Origin: Aquiluna sp.
GTDB taxonomy: Bacteria; Actinomycetota; Actinomycetes; Actinomycetales; Microbacteriaceae
Assembly: GCA_023260495.1 (NCBI GenBank)
Contig: JALQVB010000051.1
Location: 1 to 7,013 of the forward strand
Length of the DNA stretch: 7,013 bases
Direction of reading: 5' to 3'
Shown here: positions 1 through 5,754 of the stretch, piece after piece
How positions within the stretch are numbered: the stretch's first letter is position 1
How the letters are laid out: each line of letters begins with the position of its first letter
The notes under the pieces: generated by a model
The model's input: the letters and a program-made list of their open reading frames with translations, nothing else
Databases searched by the model: none
What the model was told of the DNA's origin: nothing
Translations under genes and position numbers: made by a program

Positions 1-167
1 AGGGTGTTGGGACGCTCCTGATGACAGCGGCGATAGAGCGAGCTCGGGAAAGGGAAGTGAAGGTTGTGTTTCTCGAAACCGAATCCAACAACCCAGAATC
101 CCGGGTGCTCTACGATCGCCTGGGCTTTGAGCTAGAAAGCTCGATCTGGATGTCTAGAAGAATCTAG
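1..167 (+). CDS. GNAT family N-acetyltransferase, C-terminal part (5' end outside window)
   Basis: This open frame enters from the left edge (first full codon at 3) and ends at TAG 165-167, leaving 54 visible residues. The fragment starts in what looks like GNAT motif A (GVGTLLM followed by an amphipathic helix). It continues through a beta strand (VVFLET) into the typical motif B pattern N-N-P-x-S-x-x-L-Y-x-R-L-G-F near residues 29-42, and ends SIWMSRRI. In the GNAT fold these segments form the acetyl-CoA pyrophosphate loop and the final helix and strands, so the protein probably transfers an acyl group from acyl-CoA. The substrate cannot be told because the acceptor-binding N-terminal half is missing. 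The gene converges on the RidA gene with no spacer. A RimI-like or a small-molecule acetyltransferase are both possible. Confidence 0.8.
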   Translation, partial: GVGTLLMTAAIERAREREVKVVFLETESNNPESRVLYDRLGFELESSIWMSRRI

Positions 168-626
168 CTATTCAAACTCGACGATAAGTTCGACCTCGAC
201 CGGTGCATCCAGCGGCAGCACCGCAACGCCAACGGCACTGCGAGCATGGATTCCCACCTCGCCAAAGATTTGCTCCAAAAGCTCGCTCGCACCGTTGATT
301 ACCTGAGGCTGAGCCGTAAAACTTGGGTCCGAGGAGACAAAGCCAACCACCTTGACCACCTTCTTGACTCGGTCCAAGTCGCCAATCGCGCTCTGCACCG
401 CGGCCACCGCGTTCAGCGCGCAGCGCCTGGCAATCTCTCGGGCGAAATCCACGTCAATTTCCTGGCCGACCTTGCCGGTGGCCATGAGCTTGCCGTCGAC
501 CAGGGGAATCTGGCCCGCAGTGAAAACTAAGTTGCCGCTGATGACCGCAGGCACGTATGCGCCGGCCGGAACCGCAACCGCAGGAAGCTCTATGCCGAGT
601 TCGCTGAGCCTTGCAGCCACGCTCAC
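168..626 (-). CDS. RidA/YjgF/UK114 family protein (152 aa)
   Basis: This is a RidA-superfamily protein; such trimeric cytosolic proteins typically hydrolyse reactive enamine/imine intermediates released by PLP enzymes. The family core is visible: NLVFTAGQIPL near residues 32-42 and the C-terminal block HARSAVGVAVLP at 127-138 followed by PVEVELIVEF. R129 and E144 have the same 15-residue spacing as catalytic Arg105 and Glu120 of E. coli RidA, so substrate-carboxylate binding may be retained. The N-terminal LGIELPAVAVPAGAYVPA segment and the 152-aa length resemble the longer actinobacterial subfamily (Rv3678c-like) rather than the roughly 128-aa canonical RidA. I chose the GTG at 626-624, although the frame stays open upstream to 770, because similarity begins there, a GGTGGA sequence precedes it, and the upstream stretch is the DUF4177 gene in another frame. 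GTG overlaps that gene's stop as GTGA, implying translational coupling. Whether it deaminates imines or does something else is unknown. Confidence 0.88.
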   Translation of the reverse strand: MSVAARLSELGIELPAVAVPAGAYVPAVISGNLVFTAGQIPLVDGKLMATGKVGQEIDVDFAREIARRCALNAVAAVQSAIGDLDRVKKVVKVVGFVSSDPSFTAQPQVINGASELLEQIFGEVGIHARSAVGVAVLPLDAPVEVELIVEFE

Positions 627-778
627 TTTTCCACCGCCCGCTTGAAAAAGGCAATCAGTCCGCCCTGCGGACCGGTAATCACCTGCACCAGCTCCCAGCC
701 CTGCTTGCCCCAAGTGTTGAGGATTTCGGTCTCCTTGTGCAGGAGAAGGGGTGTGGTGACATACTCCCAAGTGGTCAT
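623..778 (-). CDS. DUF4177 family small protein (51 aa)
   Basis: This short leftward gene starts at ATG 778-776 and stops at TGA 625-623. The 51-residue product begins MTTWEYVTTPLLLH and has the central hallmark LNTWGKQGWELVQV (residues 20-33), then a glycine turn and LIAFFKR near the C terminus. The W-E-Y ... L-N-x-W-G-x-x-G-W-E-L-V ... K-R pattern is the DUF4177 signature. There is no signal peptide or membrane segment, so it should be a small cytosolic beta-rich protein; its biochemical role is not known. A Shine-Dalgarno GGAG (minus strand, positions 789-786) lies 7 bases before the ATG. The stop overlaps the RidA start by 4 bases. Small DUF4177 genes sit beside a RidA gene near ponA2 in several actinobacteria as I recall, which supports a real gene and possibly a joint function with RidA. 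Confidence 0.85.
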   Translation of the reverse strand: MTTWEYVTTPLLLHKETEILNTWGKQGWELVQVITGPQGGLIAFFKRAVEK

Positions 779-803
779 TTCACAGCTCCAATTCAGCTTT
801 CAA

Positions 804-831
804 AAGGTAACCTAGAGTCTATGTCGGGCAA
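804..831 (-). promoter_or_regulatory. Possible leftward promoter for the DUF4177-ridA unit
   Basis: On the minus strand a TTGCCC (831-826) and a TACCTT (809-804) are separated by 16 bases. They resemble a -35 box and an actinobacterial TANNNT -10 box. Transcription would begin near 797 and give a leader of about 18 bases that includes the GGAG before the DUF4177 start. The boxes are weak and the -35 lies inside the first codons of the divergent PBP gene, so this is a tentative assignment based on position and spacing only. Confidence 0.25.
808..813 (+). promoter_or_regulatory. Putative -10 box for a leaderless PBP (ponA2-like) transcript
   Basis: TAACCT matches the actinobacterial -10 pattern TANNNT and ends 7 bases before the ATG at 821. 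A transcript starting the usual 6-8 bases downstream would begin at or next to the A of the start codon. No convincing -35 box is seen at 16-19 base spacing. The only Shine-Dalgarno-like sequence, AAAGG at 803-807, is 13 bases from the ATG, too far to work well. Leaderless mRNAs are common in actinobacteria, so this reading is favoured but unproven. Confidence 0.4.
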
Positions 832-3379
832 GAGAATATTGACGACGCTGGCAAACTTTCTGAAATTCGGAGTGCTCAGCGCGGTTGCCGGTCTACTGTC
901 CGTGGTGCTGCTTGCGCCGGCAGTGGCTGTGGCTGGTGTTGCTGCATCCTCCACCGTTGCCATGTTTGAAGGCCTTCCCGTCTACATCCGCCCGGTCAAT
1001 GCCTCTCAGGCCTCAAATGTCTATGCACTTCGCGATGACAAGCCAGAACTAATTGCCACCTTCTACCACGAGAACCGAGTTGAGGTTCCGTTCGAAGAGA
1101 TGTCGGAAAACCTGATCAACGCAGTTGTAGCCGTTGAGGACCCGAGGTTCTACGAGCACGGCGGAGTTGACGTCATATCCCTGATGCGCGCCACCCTAAC
1201 CAACCTCGCCACTTTCGGTGATGGCCCGGGTGCATCAACCATCACAATGCAGTATGTGCGACAGTCGCTGGTTGAAGCGGCCAACCTCTCGGGCGACGAG
1301 GCCGCGATTCGCGATGCCACCGAGGTGACCGTAAGCCGAAAGCTGCGTGAGATTCGACTGGCTATTGCCCTCGAAAAAGAGGTCGAGAAGAAAGACATCC
1401 TCGCTGGCTATCTGAACTTGGTGTTCTTGGGAAATCAGATCAACGGAGTTGAGAGCGCGAGCCAGTACTACTTCGGAATTCCAGCATCCAAGCTCAATGT
1501 TCCCCAGGCCGCCTACCTGGCCGCCATGCTGAAGTCGCCCAATGACTACAAGCCAGATGAGGCAAAGAACATCGATCGCGGCATGGGCCGTCGCAACTAT
1601 GTCATCCAGCGCATGGCTGAAGAGGGTTATCTCACTCAGGAGCAGGCCGATGTCTACAAGGCCTCCCCTATCCAGACCAAGATATCGCCCATTCAAGCCG
1701 GGTGTGAGCTGAACCAGACCACCGCGTACTTCTGCGACTTCACGGTTTGGACAATTCGCAATTCACCAGAATTTGGTGTTACTTCAGAAGACCGCGAAAT
1801 GCTGCTGCGCCGCGGTGGACTTGAGATCTACACCACACTGGACCTGGACGTTCAAGAAGCCGCCTGGAATGCGGTGATGGATGCCCTGCCACCAGACAAT
1901 GAGTGGGGTTTTGGAACCGCCGCAGTTTCGGTTGAGGTGGGCACCGGCCGAATCTTGGGTATGGCTCAGAACAGAATCTTTGACCAGAGCGATAGCCCAC
2001 CACTTGGGGCCACGTCGGTGAACTACTCAACCGACAAGGAATACGGCGGCTCCTCTGGATTCCAGCCGGGTTCGACCTATAAGGTCTTCACCCTTGCCGA
2101 ATGGCTCAAGCAGGGCTACAGCATCGGCGACCACGTCGATGGTCGCGTCTACACCGGAGAGGATGTTGACCTCGACGGCGAGCCAGACGAGGTAAAGATC
2201 TGGAACGTGGCGGAGGACTTCCGAGCCAGCTGCGGTGGCGTCGTTGGCCTGTGGGAAGTAAAGAACTCAGGAACCGACCAGGGCGCCACCATCGATGACA
2301 TCAGCGTCCAGCAGGCGGTAGCCACCTCCCAGAACACAGCATTCGCCGCCATGGCATCCCAGCTCGACCTGTGTGCAATCCGCGATACGGCCGAGTCATT
2401 TGGTGTGCACCGAGCCGACGGCAATGAGCTGCTCTATGTTCCATCCTCCATTCTTGGCACCAACGAAATTGCGCCGCTTACCATGGCCGCGGCCTACGCC
2501 GGAATCTCGAACCAGGGCGTCTACTGCTCCCCGGTTGCCATTGACCGCGTTTACTCTCGAGTGTCCGATCAAGACCTTCCCGTTCCTCAAAGCCTCTGCT
2601 CCCAGGCTGTCACCCCAGAGGTGGCAAACGCCATGGTCCAGGCCATGAAGGTAGTGATGACCAGCGGCACTGGAGTCGCATCCAACACCAACGATGGCAC
2701 CCCGCTGGCAGGAAAGACCGGTACCACCGACAACCGAATTCACACCTGGGTAGCCGGGTTCTCCTCTGAGGTGGCAACTGCCGTATGGGTTGGAAACGTC
2801 ATCGGACTTACTCCGCAGACCGGCAAGCGAATCAACGATCGCGCTGTCTCCACTCTTCGCCATGTCATCTGGCGAGATGTGATGACTGAGGTCAACAAGC
2901 ACTATGAGGGAACCAACTGGCCTGCAGCTTTGCCGCAATACATCGAACCGAACATGGTCACGGTCCCAGATGTCCAAGGCTTTGATCCGGAGACCGCAAA
3001 GGTGCAGCTGATTGCCTCGGATCTCTCGGTCCAGATCGTAGAAGAAGAAGTTCCTTCACCAATCACCGTTGGCATGGTTGCCTACACCGAGGTGACCCCT
3101 GGTGAGAGTGTCCCTCGGGGATCGATTATTTACGTTTACATCTCCGGTGGCGGTCAGCAGGTTGTTCCCGACGTTACGGGCCTGAGCCTGCCCGATGCCT
3201 TTGCGGCCCTTGAGGGTGCTGGGTTGTTCCCTTCATATCCGCAGCCGAGCCAAACCTGGCTGCTGAATAAGTGTGATGCGGCACTACCAAACGATGTGGT
3301 CCACTCGACCGAGCCGGCAGCAGGTAGTGCCGTGATCGACGCCTCGGCCATCATCGTCATGCCAAACCAATGTTTCTAG
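821..3379 (+). CDS. ponA2: Bifunctional class A penicillin-binding protein with two C-terminal PASTA domains (PonA2-like)
   Basis: The 852-aa protein should polymerise lipid II into glycan strands and cross-link stem peptides at the outer membrane face. Domains in order: short cytoplasmic tail with basic residues; hydrophobic anchor about 16-44; GT51 glycosyltransferase with VEDPRFYEHGG (catalytic E106), GASTITMQ (137-144) and RKLREIRLA (E177); transpeptidase with STYK (S418, K421), SQN (503-505) and KTGTT (632-636); PASTA repeats at about 712-775 and 780-848. All catalytic residues are present. The frame is open back to 611, but ATG 821 is chosen because the membrane anchor follows directly and the upstream stretch overlaps the divergent DUF4177/RidA genes. 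PonA2 is the best match because of the PASTA domain and the downstream metallophosphoesterase, as in mycobacterial Rv3682-Rv3683. Odd points: eight cysteines, all after residue 290, and an acidic DxDxDG loop at 448-456 between STYK and SQN. Confidence 0.95.
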   Translation: MSGKRILTTLANFLKFGVLSAVAGLLSVVLLAPAVAVAGVAASSTVAMFEGLPVYIRPVNASQASNVYALRDDKPELIATFYHENRVEVPFEEMSENLINAVVAVEDPRFYEHGGVDVISLMRATLTNLATFGDGPGASTITMQYVRQSLVEAANLSGDEAAIRDATEVTVSRKLREIRLAIALEKEVEKKDILAGYLNLVFLGNQINGVESASQYYFGIPASKLNVPQAAYLAAMLKSPNDYKPDEAKNIDRGMGRRNYVIQRMAEEGYLTQEQADVYKASPIQTKISPIQAGCELNQTTAYFCDFTVWTIRNSPEFGVTSEDREMLLRRGGLEIYTTLDLDVQEAAWNAVMDALPPDNEWGFGTAAVSVEVGTGRILGMAQNRIFDQSDSPPLGATSVNYSTDKEYGGSSGFQPGSTYKVFTLAEWLKQGYSIGDHVDGRVYTGEDVDLDGEPDEVKIWNVAEDFRASCGGVVGLWEVKNSGTDQGATIDDISVQQAVATSQNTAFAAMASQLDLCAIRDTAESFGVHRADGNELLYVPSSILGTNEIAPLTMAAAYAGISNQGVYCSPVAIDRVYSRVSDQDLPVPQSLCSQAVTPEVANAMVQAMKVVMTSGTGVASNTNDGTPLAGKTGTTDNRIHTWVAGFSSEVATAVWVGNVIGLTPQTGKRINDRAVSTLRHVIWRDVMTEVNKHYEGTNWPAALPQYIEPNMVTVPDVQGFDPETAKVQLIASDLSVQIVEEEVPSPITVGMVAYTEVTPGESVPRGSIIYVYISGGGQQVVPDVTGLSLPDAFAALEGAGLFPSYPQPSQTWLLNKCDAALPNDVVHSTEPAAGSAVIDASAIIVMPNQCF

Positions 3380-4167
3380 CAACCAACGCAGGGCCATTTG
3401 AGCTTCGAGAAGTCTCATTAGCGGCAGATGGGCTTCCTAGCCTTCGTGTGTTGCACATTTCAGATGTTCACTTTGCCCCTGGCCAGCGAAACAAAGCAGC
3501 CTTCCTGCGGGAGCTGGCACAGACCAGTCCCGACCTCGTTGTGAATACCGGCGATAACCTTGGCCACAAGCGCAGCATAAATCCACTGCTGGACGCTATT
3601 GAGCCGCTACTTGGCTTTCCCGGAGTGTTTGTAAATGGCAGCAACGACTACTTCGCACCAAAGCTGAAGAACCCGGCCCGCTACCTGCTGGGGCCTTCGA
3701 AACAAGACAGCGAACCATCAACGCTAGACACCGAGCGCATGACCCGGGAGTTCGAAGGTGCCGGGTGGCAAAACCTAAACAATCGCTCCGCGAGCATCAG
3801 ACTGGGTGATGCGGAGGTTAGCTTCGCAGGCCTGGATGATCCTCACATCGGCCGCGATGAGCCTGCAACCTTGGAGAAGAAATCAGCACAGATTGGCGTT
3901 GTTCACGCGCCATATCTGAAATCACTCAAGGCACTAACAACCACCGGTGCAGAGCTTTTATTTGCCGGCCACACCCATGGCGGTCAGCTCTGCCTTCCGG
4001 GCGGAAAAGCACTGGTCACCAATTGCGATCTTCCGACCGCTCAGGCAAGTGGGCTGAGCGAATACGGCGGTGCAAAATTGCATGTCAGTGCGGGCATGGG
4101 CTGCAGCATCTACGCGCCGCTGCGGCTGTTCTGCCCACCGAGCGCGACTTTAGTTAGCGTGAACTAG
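3370..4167 (+). CDS. Calcineurin-like metallophosphoesterase (265 aa)
   Basis: This is a member of the dinuclear metallophosphoesterase superfamily, resembling the protein encoded after ponA2 in mycobacteria (Rv3683). Metal-binding motifs in order: SDVHF (D32, H34), NTGDN (D62), NGSND (89-93, in place of the usual GNHD), VVHAP (H179) and FAGHTHGGQ (H201, H203). There is no signal peptide or membrane segment, so it is predicted to be cytosolic, unlike Tat-exported YkuE of Bacillus. The substrate is unknown; a phosphodiester or lipid-linked phosphate is only a guess from the PBP neighbour. ATG 3370 is the only reasonable start: the frame meets a stop at 3325-3327 and has no other start codon before it. 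It overlaps the PBP gene by 10 bases and lacks a Shine-Dalgarno, which suggests translation coupled to PBP termination. The gene ends tail-to-tail with asd, sharing CTAG. Confidence 0.9.
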   Translation: MFLATNAGPFELREVSLAADGLPSLRVLHISDVHFAPGQRNKAAFLRELAQTSPDLVVNTGDNLGHKRSINPLLDAIEPLLGFPGVFVNGSNDYFAPKLKNPARYLLGPSKQDSEPSTLDTERMTREFEGAGWQNLNNRSASIRLGDAEVSFAGLDDPHIGRDEPATLEKKSAQIGVVHAPYLKSLKALTTTGAELLFAGHTHGGQLCLPGGKALVTNCDLPTAQASGLSEYGGAKLHVSAGMGCSIYAPLRLFCPPSATLVSVN

Positions 4168-5231
4168 GCGAGTTCGCGAGCAACCAGCTCGGCGATCTCG
4201 TAGGTGTTCAGAGCAGCACCCTTGCGCAGGTTGTCTCCAACAACAAACAGTTCAAGGGTGTTTGGGAAATCTAGCGACTGGCGCAGGCGGCCAACAAAGG
4301 TTGGGTCCTGTCCGGCAACAAATGCTGGAGTTGGGAAGACGCCATTTTCCGGGTCGTCCATGACCACAACGGTTGGCTGCTTCTCAAGCTCGGCACGAGC
4401 CTCGGCCACAGCGATCTCGTTGGCAAATGTGGCGTGAACGGCAAGCGAGTGGCTCACCTGAACCGGAACACGAACACAGGTTGCGGAAACCTTTAGGTCC
4501 TTGATGCCAAGAATCTTGCGCGACTCGTTGCGCACCTTTAGCTCCTCAGAGGTGTGCCCACCATCCTTGGGAGAGCCAGCCATTGGAATGACATTTAGCG
4601 CAATCGGGGTTGGCCAAGGCGAAGCTGCCTGGTCCAGTCCAGCGGCTGCTAGCTGCTGTGCCACACCATCAGAAACAAGGCCTGCCTCTGGGTTTGCAGC
4701 CACGGCCTTGGTCTCACTGGTTAGCTGGTCAATTCCTGCAGCGCCGGCGCCAGAGACTGCTTGGTAGCTGGAAACCACTAGCTCGGTCAGCTGCCACTTG
4801 CGGTGCAGGGCGCCAAGGGCCGCCATCATGGTCAAGGTGGTGCAGTTTGGGTTAGCGATGATTCCCTTTGGCCGAGAGTTGGCCATGTGCGGGTTCACCT
4901 CGGGAACCACCAGGGGAACCTCTGGGTCTAGGCGGAACGCAGCAGAGTTGTCGACTACAACCACACCCTTGGCCGCTGCTACCGGACCCCACTCTGCGGA
5001 TACCTCGTCTGGCACATCAAACATCGCAATGTCGATGCCATCAAAGGCCTCTTCACTTAGCGCCACAACGGTGTGTGGCTGGCCGTGAACTTCAATCTGC
5101 TTGCCGGCCGAACGAGCAGATGCAATCAAGCGAATCTCGCCCCAAATGTTCTCGCGGGCGTTGATGATGTCAATCATCACGCTACCCACCGCTCCGGTGG
5201 CTCCAACGAGGGCGAGGTTTGGCTTGGTCAT
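4164..5231 (-). CDS. asd: Aspartate-semialdehyde dehydrogenase
   Basis: This enzyme reduces L-aspartyl-4-phosphate to L-aspartate-4-semialdehyde with NADPH, the second step of the lysine/DAP, threonine and methionine pathway, in the cytosol. The 355-aa sequence has the N-terminal dinucleotide-binding motif VGATGAVG (9-16), the active-site cysteine in NPNCTT (C130), YQAVSGAG with Q157, the EELKVRNES block (229-237) that binds substrate phosphate, RVPVQVSHS with R254 and catalytic H261, and the closing DNLRKGAA motif (333-340). Length is close to the usual 340-370. ATG 5231-5229 is preceded by a strong GGAAGG (5244-5239) located inside the end of lysC, and lysC stops 4 bases upstream, so the two genes are cotranscribed and probably coupled. 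The stop lies in the palindrome CTAG shared with the convergent metallophosphoesterase gene. Confidence 0.97.
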   Translation of the reverse strand: MTKPNLALVGATGAVGSVMIDIINARENIWGEIRLIASARSAGKQIEVHGQPHTVVALSEEAFDGIDIAMFDVPDEVSAEWGPVAAAKGVVVVDNSAAFRLDPEVPLVVPEVNPHMANSRPKGIIANPNCTTLTMMAALGALHRKWQLTELVVSSYQAVSGAGAAGIDQLTSETKAVAANPEAGLVSDGVAQQLAAAGLDQAASPWPTPIALNVIPMAGSPKDGGHTSEELKVRNESRKILGIKDLKVSATCVRVPVQVSHSLAVHATFANEIAVAEARAELEKQPTVVVMDDPENGVFPTPAFVAGQDPTFVGRLRQSLDFPNTLELFVVGDNLRKGAALNTYEIAELVARELA

Positions 5232-5235
5232 CTAA

Positions 5236-5754
5236 TTACCTTCCGGTTCCGGCGTAAACCACGGCGGTGTCCGCGGCGTCAAGTTCAAATGCGGTGTGCA
5301 CAACCCGTGTTGCTTCCTTGAGCTGGTCGGCACGGGTGATAACCGAGATGCGAATCTCAGAGGTCGAGATCATCTCGATGTTGATTCCGGCCTTTGCCAG
5401 GGCGCCAAACAGCTTGGCCGAAACACCTGAGGAGGTCTTCATGCCGGCGCCAACGATGGAAAGCTTGCCAATCTCATCGTCGTAGGTAACCGATGCGAAA
5501 CCGACATCTGACTGGCGACCCTTTAGCGCATCGACAACCTTTGGCCTGTCGCTGTGTGGAAGCGTGAAGGAGATGTCGCTCAGGTGGTTCTCGGTGGTCG
5601 AGACGTTCTGCACGATCATGTCGATGTTGGCACCGGCCTCAGCCACAATCTGGAAGATCTCGGCCGCCTTGCCGGGGCGGTCTGGAACACCAATAACGGT
5701 GATCTTGGACTGGGTGTCATCGGTTGCTACGCCGGAAACAATTGGTTCTTCCAT
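5236..5754 (-). CDS. Internal in-frame product: LysC regulatory (beta) subunit, 172 aa
   Basis: ATG 5754-5752 is codon 251 of lysC, in the linker between the kinase and the ACT domains. Minus-strand GGGAG (5764-5760) lies 5 bases before it, a good Shine-Dalgarno. The product would be residues 251-422, starting MEEPIVSGVATD and comprising only the two ACT domains. C. glutamicum LysC is an alpha2beta2 enzyme whose beta subunit starts in the same linker at the aligned residue, near position 250. That match in place, together with the Shine-Dalgarno, is the support; no expression evidence is available from the sequence. Confidence 0.65.
   Translation of the reverse strand: MEEPIVSGVATDDTQSKITVIGVPDRPGKAAEIFQIVAEAGANIDMIVQNVSTTENHLSDISFTLPHSDRPKVVDALKGRQSDVGFASVTYDDEIGKLSIVGAGMKTSSGVSAKLFGALAKAGINIEMISTSEIRISVITRADQLKEATRVVHTAFELDAADTAVVYAGTGR

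Noticed and set aside
129..142. Perfect 5-bp hairpin (GAGCT, loop AGAA, AGCTC) near the end of the GNAT gene
   Set aside because: It is inside coding sequence, short, and has no T-run on either strand, so it is not a convincing terminator.
627..770. N-terminal extension of RidA in the same frame
   Set aside because: The extra 48 residues have no family similarity and the same bases encode the well-supported DUF4177 protein in another frame.
611..820. Upstream extension of the PBP reading frame
   Set aside because: It adds 70 residues with no PBP-like character before the membrane anchor and overlaps the DUF4177 and RidA genes on the other strand.
2396..2977. 193-codon open frame on the minus strand
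   Set aside because: It lies wholly opposite the conserved transpeptidase domain, has no recognisable motifs and is a codon-bias shadow of the PBP gene.
4151..4166. Small inverted repeat (TAGTT/AACTA) spanning the metallophosphoesterase and asd stop codons
   Set aside because: The stem is 5 bp, mostly A-T and not followed by a T-run in either direction; it is explained by the paired stop codons.
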